From: Spirochaetaceae bacterium
Lineage (GTDB): Bacteria > Spirochaetota > Spirochaetia > SZUA-6 > Bin103
Direction: 5' to 3'
DNA length: 9,430 bases
Assembly: GCA_028820215.1 (NCBI GenBank)
Contig: JAPPKD010000029.1
Span: 1 to 9,430 of the forward strand
The notes under the pieces are model-generated. The model worked only from the letters and a program-made list of their open reading frames with translations. It ran no database searches and was not told the DNA's origin. Made by a program: the position numbers and the translations under genes. Shown here one piece after another: positions 1 through 5,318 of the stretch (positions are counted from its first letter, which is position 1; each line of letters begins with the position of its first letter).

Positions 1-11
1 TTCTGACCAAT

Positions 12-215
12 TCACCCGCTCTCTCGACGATTCAATTCGGGATACAACAGCAGGTCTGCGGCATCCAGCCAGCCTTCCTGCTCGGCCAGCTCGCGCACCC
101 TGCGGATCACACTGCGGTGCTTGCCGGTCTCGCGCTTGATCGCCTTGATCGACTGGTTCATCCTCAATCGCCGCACGATCTCTTGCAGATCCATCGTCGA
201 CGTCCTCCTCGCCAT
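12..215 (-). pseudogene. istA: IS21-family transposase IstA, N-terminal fragment
   Basis: A 67-residue reading frame that begins like the N-terminal DNA-binding part of IS21-family IstA transposases. It opens MARRTSTMDLQEIVRRLR and continues with a basic helix-turn-helix segment (QSIKAIKRETGKHRSVIRR) and the common following phrase RELAEQEGWLD. After about residue 50 the resemblance stops, and a TGA follows at 12-14. Full IstA proteins are several hundred residues long with a DDE core, none of which is present, so this is a 3'-truncated or frameshifted relic unless it resumes in another frame left of the window. The start could also be the internal Met at residue 8. G-rich repeats lie directly upstream (266-357), as expected at an IS21 end. 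The family call rests on recalled sequence similarity. Confidence 0.72.
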
Positions 216-217
216 CT

Positions 218-357
218 GACCCCCCTCACGTGGTTCGTGGTTGCTTCACCCGAACCGTCGGTCGTGAGGGGGGTCGTTTTCTGTGCCGAGAGGGGGGTCG
301 TTTTCGATGCCGACCGGGGGTCGCTATGAATGCCGAGGGGGGGTCGCTAACCTTGCC
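218..357 (-). mobile_element. IS21-type terminal region with repeated transposase-binding sites
   Basis: This non-coding stretch lies immediately upstream of the istA fragment. It holds a perfect 12-bp inverted repeat (GACCCCCCTCAC at 218-229 and its complement at 264-275), followed by four tandem units sharing the core GGGGGTCG. IS21-family elements characteristically carry several copies of a repeat of about 20 bp near their ends as transposase-binding sites, and position and orientation fit that. I cannot place the exact tip: no clear terminal dinucleotide or target duplication is visible, and sequence of other origin begins soon after 357. Confidence 0.6.
266..357. repeat. Four tandem 22-24 bp G-rich repeats
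   Basis: Units at 266-287, 288-311, 312-334 and 335-357. Each starts GA, runs through five to seven G, then TCG(T/C)T, and ends TGCC. The first two carry GTTTTC after the TC and the last two carry GCTA, so they form two sub-pairs. They have no unique spacers, so this is not a CRISPR array. They are best read as the IS21 end repeats described for this region. Confidence 0.75.
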
Positions 358-436
358 GGTTTCCAACGGGCAGCAGCGCCGGCATCACCAACCGGCGGGA
401 CATCCGCCCGCGCGCCTTCGGTGGCAGGAACCCGGC

Positions 437-698
437 TCCCGAGACTCCGGCGGGATGCGTCAACGGGGCATTCCGACGGTGGTGGACCGGCTGATCCAGC
501 ATGCGTTGCACCAGGCAATGAGCCGGGTGTTCGAGCCGGGGTTTCGGAATCCAGCTATGGGTTCCGCCCTGGACGAAGCGCCCACGACGCGGTGCTGAAG
601 GCCCGTGAGTACGTGGCCGGCGGCAAGCGGTGGGTGATCGACATGACATGGAGAAGTTCTTCGACCGGGTGAACCACGACGTGCTGATGGCGCGTGTT
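437..698 (+). pseudogene. Group II intron-type reverse transcriptase fragment, copy 1 (two frameshifts)
   Basis: Pieces in three frames together spell the finger region of a group II intron reverse transcriptase/maturase: GMRQRGIPTVVDRLIQ, then SESSYGFRPGRSAHDA, then EKFFDRVNHDVLMARV. Compared with copy 2 (7885-8174), one base is missing near 543 (before the SESSYGF motif) and another near 645 (in the motif carrying the first catalytic Asp). The palm with YADD, the thumb, the maturase domain and any intron RNA domains are absent, so no activity is expected. Sequence upstream of about 437 does not match copy 2. The fragment ends in unrelated DNA just before Uma2 gene A. Confidence 0.85.
438..661. 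repeat. Direct repeat R1, left copy (reverse transcriptase segment)
   Basis: Direct repeat of 7946-8174, running from the CCCGA before the GGxMR codons to AAGTTCTT at its right edge. Long identical runs are visible by eye, such as the bases coding GIPTVVDRL and AREYVAGGKRWV. Differences are scattered substitutions plus the two single-base losses that break this copy. Confidence 0.85.
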
Positions 699-755
699 TG
701 TATCCCGGACAGTTTCGACATGAAATTTCCGCCGGCTTTGCATCAGGGGGTCAGG

Positions 756-1754
756 ATGTCGTACGTTGCCGGCATGGCTTCCGTTCGCACGGTCTCTCCG
801 CCGGTCGAGACCTCGCCCGGCGCCGAGTCGCCGACGGCGGCGGACTTCCCTGGATGCAAACCGATCCGTCTGCCGCGGGAGGAACTCGACGATTGCGAGA
901 TGCGCCTCGAGTACTGGGACGCCGCCAGCGAGACCGCCTGGATCTGCGATCCGGTCAGCTCCTACCACGAAGGCCCTGCGCAGCGCCTGGGCAGGTTGGC
1001 CGGGACCATCGCCCACGTGCGCGGTGGGCCGGTCGAGTGCTTCGGCCACACCGACCTGACCGAGCGCGACGCGCACGGCGAGCCGCGCCTCATCATGCAG
1101 GCCGACGAGATGGTGTACCTGCACCCGCGGCGCGCCCGGCTGCCGCGGCCGGTGCTGACGATCGGCGAGCACGACTTCCCCGATGTGGTGCTGGAAGTGG
1201 ACCACACCACCGACGTGCGCCGGCGCAAGCTGCCGCAGTACGAGGCATGGGGGTTCCCGGAGGTGTGGGTGGAGGTGCCGCAGGCACGCGCGCCGAGCCG
1301 GCCGCGCAGCCGCCGGCCGGGGCTGACGATCCACCTGCTGGAAGACGGCGCGTACCGGGAGTCGGCGGTGAGCCGGGCGTTTCCCGGCTGGACGGCGGCG
1401 GAGATCCACGCGGCGCTGAACGAGGAGACGTTCTCGGCGGAGACGAGCGCGGCGCTGGAACGGGTGGGCGCGGTGCTCGGCGAGCGCGAAGGCACCGGCC
1501 CGGACGACGACCCGCTGCTCGGCGCGCAGCGCCGCCGGAGCCGGGCGGAGGGCCACGCGGAGGGCCATGCGGCAGGCAGGGCGGAAGGGCTCGCCGCATT
1601 GGCGCGTGCGCTGTTGGCGGCGCGCGGCGTCGAGGTGTCGCCCGGATTCCCCGGCGTGCCGGGCTTCGCCGAGTTGCCCGAACACGTCATCGCAGAAGCC
1701 GCCACCGCCTGCGTCAGCGAGGCCGACTTCCGGGAGCGTCTGTGCAACCGGTAG
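756..1754 (+). CDS. Uma2 family (DUF820) putative PD-(D/E)XK endonuclease, copy A
   Basis: Intact 332-residue frame. The core HDFPDVVLEVDHTT, then RRRKLPQYEAWGFPEVW, matches Uma2/DUF820 proteins, a PD-(D/E)XK nuclease-fold family. Likely metal-binding or catalytic residues are D143 and E147 with K158 downstream. No substrate is established for most members. Residues 264-279 form an Ala-x-Gly-x repeat, and the C-terminus is acidic. I chose ATG 756 because copies B and C align from the same residue (MPYVADMAT against MSYVAGMAS) and an AGGGGG lies five bases upstream. The frame is open back to 630, but those codons belong to the reverse transcriptase fragment and junction DNA. About 85% of core residues match copy B. 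The upstream leader found in copies B and C is missing here, so expression is uncertain. Confidence 0.85.
   Translation: MSYVAGMASVRTVSPPVETSPGAESPTAADFPGCKPIRLPREELDDCEMRLEYWDAASETAWICDPVSSYHEGPAQRLGRLAGTIAHVRGGPVECFGHTDLTERDAHGEPRLIMQADEMVYLHPRRARLPRPVLTIGEHDFPDVVLEVDHTTDVRRRKLPQYEAWGFPEVWVEVPQARAPSRPRSRRPGLTIHLLEDGAYRESAVSRAFPGWTAAEIHAALNEETFSAETSAALERVGAVLGEREGTGPDDDPLLGAQRRRSRAEGHAEGHAAGRAEGLAALARALLAARGVEVSPGFPGVPGFAELPEHVIAEAATACVSEADFRERLCNR
1545..1592 (+). repeat. In-frame 12-bp tandem repeat (Ala-x-Gly-x), four units
   Basis: Four consecutive 12-base units beginning GCGGAGGGCCAC encode AEGH, AEGH, AAGR and AEGL in the tail of Uma2 copy A. Copy B has three units at the matching place (9289-9324), so unit number has changed without breaking the frame. 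Confidence 0.8.
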
Positions 1755-1772
1755 CTGGCCGCCGAGGCGGTG

Positions 1773-1826
1773 CTATCGTCCTCGCCATCTGACCCCGCTG
1801 CCCGGGTTTGTCGTTGCCTCCGTTGC
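1773..1826 (-). mobile_element. Second relic of the IS21-type end
   Basis: The 18 bases TCCTCGCCATCTGACCCC at 1779-1796 match 206-223 exactly, with weaker similarity up to about 1826. On the - strand this restores the istA start (ATG GCG AGG) and the GGGGTC just upstream of it, but only the first codons remain before unrelated DNA. It begins 19 bases after the stop of Uma2 copy A, so the end was probably left behind by recombination or partial excision. Confidence 0.55.
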
Positions 1827-1855
1827 GTCGTCCCGCTCGGTAGCTGCGCGAGGTT

Positions 1856-2170
1856 GCAAGCGCCACGGCCATGCCGCGCGCTGTCACGGGTGAACCCTGC
1901 TGCGGGTCGGCCATCTCGCGTGCCGGCCTCGACAGCTCGGTGACGAGGAGACCGCGCCATGACCCGACGCGTCGACACATCGCCCGCCTCCGCCGTGGCG
2001 GCGGCACGCTCTTCTGCTTCGCCCATGGGAACGCCTGGCGCCTCATGGAGCAAGCAATGAGTCGGAGGACCGCGGCGTGCGGGGTTGCGGGAGGCGGTGG
2101 AATGCCCTACGTTGCCGACATGGCTACCGGTCGTACCGTCCAGCCGCCCGTGGCGACGCCGGCGCCGCGG
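1856..2170. repeat. Direct repeat R2, left copy (leader block plus start of Uma2)
   Basis: Direct repeat of 8206-8575. Both begin GCAAGCGCCACGGCCATG and share long runs, including CTTCTGCTTCGCCCATGG, then lead into the first codons of Uma2. The right copy is longer, mainly because of about 45 extra bases between CGGCGCC and GAGCAAGCAATG. The block carries the presumed promoter and leader of Uma2, but I see no convincing -35/-10 pair. Beyond the Uma2 codons no protein is recognised in it. Confidence 0.8.
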
Positions 2171-2179
2171 ACGCGGTGA
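2057..2179 (+). pseudogene. Uma2 family protein, copy C, 5' fragment only
   Basis: From ATG 2057 the frame reads MSRRTAACGVAGGGG and then MPYVADMATGRTVQPP, nearly the same as the start of copy B. After about 35 residues it runs into PAPRTR and a TGA at 2177-2179, where the nuclease fragment of the opposite strand begins. The whole nuclease core is missing. A GGAG lies six bases before ATG 2057. Confidence 0.75.
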
Positions 2180-2398
2180 CATTGCGGGTCTCGCGGCTGA
2201 ATTCCACGCCGATCAGATGGATGGGCTGGCCAAGGTCGCGGTACTTCGCCGCGCAATCGCGCTCCTGCAACTGGGCGAGCGCCGATCCCGGAGGCGACAT
2301 CTCCACCACCTTGAACTCGAACAGGTAGACGTGCCCGCCCGTGCGCACGGCCATGTCCAGCCGGCCGTGGCTGCTCGACTCCTCGACGACGATGTCGT
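2176..2398. repeat. Direct repeat R3, left copy (nuclease C-terminus)
   Basis: Direct repeat of 7658-7882. The middle, from about CGCCGCGCAATCGCG to GACGACGAT, appears identical in both copies over well over 100 bases, which implies recent duplication or gene conversion. Differences cluster at the left end (towards the nuclease C-terminus), including a two-base insertion in the right copy. Confidence 0.85.
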
Positions 2399-2668
2399 GG
2401 CCCAACGCCGCGAAGTAGGAGTAGAACACGCTCGCATAGTAGCCCTCGTAGTTCGCAATGTCGTTGCTGGTGTGCCATTCGTACGGGATGCTCGCGAAGA
2501 ACGCTTGGAACAGCTCCTCCAAGCCCGCGCAGTCGTGCGCTTCCAGCAGCCGTGCCAAGCGGATGCTGTTGGTCATCTGGCGCCCCATGTCCTGCACCAG
2601 ATGGCGGAGCAGATGCTCGTTCAGATTCTGCCGAACTTCCCGATTCGGATACCCCAGCCGGTACAGCG
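2176..2668 (-). pseudogene. PDDEXK_9-type nuclease domain, C-terminal part of an AAA-ATPase-like protein, copy 1
   Basis: This reads as the C-terminal region of the AAA-ATPase-like/PDDEXK_9 (DUF1703) proteins: LYRLGYPNREVRQNLNEHLL, FFASIPYEWHTSNDIANYEG, YYASVFYSYFAALG, SSSHGRLDMAV, YLFEFKVVE and QPIHLIGVEFSRETRNV. The nuclease signature is complete, with Asp at 2355-2357 and ExK at 2316-2318 and 2310-2312. The N-terminal ATPase domain is absent and is replaced in frame by transposase sequence; the natural end (compare TAFEDG and stop in copy 2) is replaced by antisense Uma2 codons. The composite frame runs without a stop from 2924 to 2124. Full-length family members have roughly 500 residues or more (recalled), so this is a fragment, though the domain itself might still fold. 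Confidence 0.75.
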
Positions 2669-2970
2669 CCTCGCCGCCCAGCTCCTCGATGTCCAGCGGT
2701 GCGAGGAACTGCTGACGCACGGTGCGGAAGAAGCGCTCGATCTTGCCGCGGCCGGCGGGCTTGCCGACGCGGGAATGGGAGATGATCAGGCCGAGCGAAT
2801 CGAGGATGCGGCGGGTCTGGGTGCTGACGAACGGCGAGCCGTTGTCGCAGTAGAGCCTGCCGATGCGCCCACAGCCAGGATGTGGCGGATGCCGGCCTCG
2901 AAGGCGACCGCGCTCTCGCGCCATGCCCAGCAGGCGTAGAGGATTCTGCGAGTGGCGTCGTCGAGGAAGA
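2669..2970 (-). pseudogene. rve/DDE-type transposase, central fragment with frameshift
   Basis: Two frames combine. The first has RIFLDDATRRILYACWAW, the second has GRLYCDNGSPFVSTQTRR followed by SRVGKPAGRGKIERFFRTVR. DNG carries the second acid of the rve-type DDE triad (Asp at 2844-2846) and GKIERFFRTV the Glu (2736-2738). The frame changes near 2870-2880. The first acid, normally in a WxSDVMHG-type motif, is missing here, but just such a segment is present on the other strand at 5153-5318. The C-terminal part is replaced by nuclease codons around residue 87 of the fused frame. The family is IS481/Mu-like in a broad sense; I cannot name it exactly. Confidence 0.72.
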
Positions 2971-2971
2971 T

Positions 2972-3014
2972 CCTACCTGCCTCCTGTAGTGATGTACGAG
3001 GGCAGGCAGGTAGG
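2972..3014. repeat. Inverted repeat, 11-bp arms, 21-base loop
   Basis: CCTACCTGCCT at 2972-2982 and its exact complement at 3004-3014. It lies exactly where the transposase codons stop and the AT-richer island begins. No run of T follows on either side, so it is not a typical terminator. It may be a relic of a small element end or a recombination hairpin. Confidence 0.55.
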
Positions 3015-3152
3015 CCCTTCTTCGTCCTGGAGGTCGACGGCTGCCGGTTTCGGCGTTCCCACCCGCCCCTCGACACCGTTGGTGACACTGCCGTACACTC
3101 TTTCATAGAGACCGAGGCCCTCAGTCGTTCGCGTTATCCTGGAGGAGCTTGC

Positions 3153-3497
3153 ATGCCACGAGCACGCACCACGACGAAATCCTCAATAGCCAATCCTACA
3201 CCCGGTATAGTCCAATCTCTCGACGATGCCGTCTCTAGTTGGCAGCGTTTGATCTTTGGCTTTCTCGGTGCCAGTATGGTGTCCGCCATTCCCTTAATAA
3301 ACCGCTTGACTCTGCTAATCAACGGAACGTGGGACCAACTATCCGGGGTCGTTGTTCTTGCCGCATGCTGGATAGCCTCAATCATGCTTACCACCTTTGC
3401 GAGGTCCCGCAACCACCACGAGTGCATTTTTATGGCTATGGGCCTCCCTGGACTCTTCGTCTCCCTATCGTTAGGGATCCAAATCACTCCCCCATAA
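3153..3497 (+). CDS. Small membrane protein of unknown function
   Basis: 114 residues. GGAGGAG at 3141-3147, five bases before ATG 3153, fixes the start; the frame is open further upstream but without a comparable site. After a basic, Thr/Ser-rich N-terminus come three hydrophobic stretches: about residues 33-50 (LIFGFLGASMVSAIPLI), 63-83 (LSGVVVLAACWIASIMLTTF) and 92-110 (IFMAMGLPGLFVSLSLGI). That predicts an inner-membrane protein with three helices. No family is recognised. Its TAA overlaps the AAGGAG of the next start, so the two are probably one transcript. Base composition is much less GC-rich than the flanks, which suggests acquisition from elsewhere. A holin-like or immunity-type role is possible but nothing proves it. 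Confidence 0.65.
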   Translation: MPRARTTTKSSIANPTPGIVQSLDDAVSSWQRLIFGFLGASMVSAIPLINRLTLLINGTWDQLSGVVVLAACWIASIMLTTFARSRNHHECIFMAMGLPGLFVSLSLGIQITPP

Positions 3498-3509
3498 GGA
3501 GTTTTCAAC

Positions 3510-3615
3510 ATGCGTCATCTTACAAGCCTGCTTTCTTCGCAGCTGTCACGCTCTACCCTATATCCGGCTATCCGGACCCCCCCCCGAAGGCTCCGAGGAC
3601 ATACTCTCGGGATTC
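3510..3615 (+). pseudogene. Out-of-frame 5' end of the next gene
   Basis: AAGGAG at 3496-3501 and ATG at 3510 give a good initiation site, but this frame ends at 3704 after 64 residues. The long downstream frame is one base out of register and open back through this region, reading PPPEGSEDILSGFVEPGVYR around the C9 tract. Losing one C (or gaining two) at 3577-3585 would join ATG 3510 to the long frame. A third frame reads FFAAVTLYPISGYPDPP, which resembles a lipoprotein signal but lacks the needed Cys, so there may be more than one lesion. Confidence 0.5.
3577..3585. repeat. Homopolymer tract of nine C
   Basis: C9 inside the 5' part of the gene and at the point where the frame must change. 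It may be a phase-variable tract, a fixed mutation or a sequencing length error; the sequence alone cannot tell. Confidence 0.85.
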
Positions 3616-4602
3616 GTGGAACCGGGTGTCTACCGCCCTTTGGGATTCTTCACAAACGTCAGGCTCGAAGCCACGGCTTTTGTCAACCCTCAGTTTCTGA
3701 ATGACATAGAAATCGGGTATGTTTACCAGATTCCCGCGACGCAAGAGTCTGACTTGTACGCCGACCTTATTGACGGAAATGTGGCAGTTGGCGAGGTCAG
3801 AGACGGACTATTTATTGTACCTAAGCCGCACGAGGAAGTCAGTAATGGGTGGACGATCGACTTCAATCTGACAGACGATGTACATCGAGCTTGGGTAGAC
3901 GCCAATATTCCTAGACTGTCAACTTGGTCCATCAATTTGAGCGCTCTCGACAAACAGATTCAAGAAGCCCTCATTTCCGACCCACAGTTGAAGCAGAACA
4001 TTGACTTCGATGAGCTCGGATATCCAACGAGAGTACGAGTAGAATCGCTCGACACACTGACTCATTGGCAAGATATTGTAGAGAACATAGCAAGATATAG
4101 AGATGCTTCATCCGCCCTGAATCAGGAGTCTATCGTGAGCTTTGATTGGTCGGTAAGTGCCGAGGCGTATTGTCGAGGAAACAATCGCTACAGCATATGG
4201 CTCAATGCCTATGCTCCGACAGGAATGGAGTGGCTGCAGAGCAATCCTGGAGGAGATGAGCCGGATCTATGTAAGATAGAGATTTCAGGAAACGACTTTC
4301 TTATGAAAGACGGAGGCGCGGATATCAACGATGAAACCTTCCGTGGGCTGTTCAATATCTTTGACAACTACGATGAATTCCAGGCCTTCTTTGAGGAGTC
4401 GGGGGTAGTTCAATTGCCCGTAGAGTCCATCGATGACTTAAGAGCTTGGCGCAATCTCGCGAGTAACAGTGCCACCGATTGGTCGATTAACTTTCCTTAT
4501 AAGGAGTATGTGTTTATCGGTGGTTCGCCGATGCTCCTAGGGACAAAGGGGCAGCGGGTTGTTTCTTGGAGCGACTCGTTACCCGGATCGGCCGACCCGT
4601 AG
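3616..4602 (+). CDS. Unrecognised protein with repeated Trp-Ser-Ile motifs
   Basis: Frame of 328 residues from GTG 3616. The true start is probably ATG 3510 through a frameshift, since no ribosome site precedes 3616. The protein is acidic and rich in Trp, Asn and Asp, with no membrane helix in this part, and I recognise no family. It has internal repetition: VES(L/I)DxLxxW at residues 142-151 and 269-278, and RAW-x10-WSIN at 91-107 and 276-292, with related GWTID (78-82) and DWSV (177-180). This suggests two or three copies of a small fold. There are only two Cys (186, 219). It follows the small membrane gene by 12 bases, so the two probably work together, for example as a surface protein with a membrane partner; that is inference. 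Base composition is far less GC-rich than the surroundings. Confidence 0.6.
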   Translation: MEPGVYRPLGFFTNVRLEATAFVNPQFLNDIEIGYVYQIPATQESDLYADLIDGNVAVGEVRDGLFIVPKPHEEVSNGWTIDFNLTDDVHRAWVDANIPRLSTWSINLSALDKQIQEALISDPQLKQNIDFDELGYPTRVRVESLDTLTHWQDIVENIARYRDASSALNQESIVSFDWSVSAEAYCRGNNRYSIWLNAYAPTGMEWLQSNPGGDEPDLCKIEISGNDFLMKDGGADINDETFRGLFNIFDNYDEFQAFFEESGVVQLPVESIDDLRAWRNLASNSATDWSINFPYKEYVFIGGSPMLLGTKGQRVVSWSDSLPGSADP

Positions 4603-4638
4603 AATGCACCTTGGAGCACATAGAAGCACCCGGATAAG

Positions 4639-4905
4639 ATGGACAAGCGCGAGGTGATTTCAAGAATCGACGCCGAACGGAGGCGCTGGAACGCACTCGT
4701 GGCGTAGGTCGACGACGAACGCATGCTGCAACCTAGGGCCGGTGGGTGCTGGTCCGGGAAGGACATCGTTGCCCACGTGATCTGGTACGAGCGGGAGATG
4801 GTGGGCGTGTTGAAGTCTCGCGTGCTGGCTGGATCCGACCTGTGGGCGCTTCCGGTTGACGAGCGCAACTCGGCCGTGCCCGGCATCCGTGAGCACGGTG
4901 GCTGA
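4639..4905 (+). pseudogene. ClbS/DfsB (DUF1706, DinB-like) family protein, interrupted and truncated
   Basis: From ATG 4639 the frame reads MDKREVISRIDAERRRWNAL, then TAG at 4705-4707, then VDDERMLQPRAGGCWSGKD, IVAHVIWYEREMVGVL and LWALPVDERNSAV before TGA 4903-4905. The GxWSxKDxxAH-x-WYE and VDERN phrases are typical of ClbS/DfsB four-helix-bundle proteins, whose best-known member protects against colibactin. The TAG could derive from CAG by one change. Known members run to about 150-180 residues (recalled); this one stops at 88 codons after ERNSAV, so the C-terminal helices are missing. GC content has risen again here, so it belongs with the flank rather than the island. Confidence 0.65.
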
Positions 4906-5152
4906 TAGCGGCGTTCGTGGTCGTCGGGTCGAGGTTGGTGGACAGATCTGGAAAGGTGGCCGCGAGGCAAGAGAGCGTCACCAGGGGAAGCGGCGGACGG
5001 AACACCCGCCGTGGGCTGGCGGTCGCCGGAGTCTGTCGGGTCGCAGCCGGGTGCGTTGCACGCAGGCAGGAGTCGACCGCGAGCCCGCGGGGCGCTCCGT
5101 CGGATGGCTGCGACCGCCGAGGCACCGACGGATCGGACCACAGCCGGGGCTA
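4906..5152. other. Unassigned stretch, no gene recognised
   Basis: Frames on both strands are open here (for example - strand 5141 to 4497), but none gives a recognisable protein, and low-complexity GC-rich translation explains them. No RNA gene, strong hairpin or terminator was seen. Confidence 0.4.
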
Positions 5153-5318
5153 ACTGATACGGCGTCGATCGTGCGCCGGCTGCTGCGCGCCGAGGGGCTG
5201 ACCGTCACGCGCGCCGCCGCTGGTGACGGCGCCGACCGGCGGCGGTTCGCCTTTCGGTTCGCGTGTCAGTTGTGGATGAGCGACGTCATGCACGGTCCGG
5301 CGGTCGCCGACGGGCGGC
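5153..5318 (+). pseudogene. rve/DDE-type transposase, upstream fragment
   Basis: In frame with codon 5153 the translation reads TDTASIVRRLLRAEGLTVTR, then DRRRFAFRFACQLWMSDVMH and GPAVADGR. The LWMSDVMHGPAV motif carries the first catalytic Asp (5282-5284) of a group of rve-domain transposases. The next part of such proteins (YLxAFLDDATR, then DNG) is missing here but present on the opposite strand at 2669-2970, starting almost where this one ends. The right end meets the truncated ISKra4 transposase at about 5318, and nothing recognisable precedes 5150. Confidence 0.68.

Noticed and set aside
266..357. CRISPR array
   Set aside because: Units abut without unique spacers and vary in the core; they fit IS21 end repeats better.
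437..698. Diversity-generating retroelement or retron
   Set aside because: The motifs are those of group II intron reverse transcriptases, the enzyme is only a fragment, and no template/variable repeat pair or retron RNA is visible.
555..1685. Long - strand frame opposite Uma2 copy A (376 codons)
   Set aside because: It is antisense to a recognised gene; Arg/Ala/Pro/His-rich translation with no known motif, as expected from strong third-position GC bias.
3079..3110. Promoter for the two-gene island (TTGGTG ... TTCATA)
   Set aside because: Both boxes are poor matches and other spacings are equally possible, so I did not list it.
3153..4602. Toxin-antitoxin pair
   Set aside because: The sizes (114 and about 330 or more residues) and the lack of any toxin or antitoxin motif give no support beyond gene adjacency.
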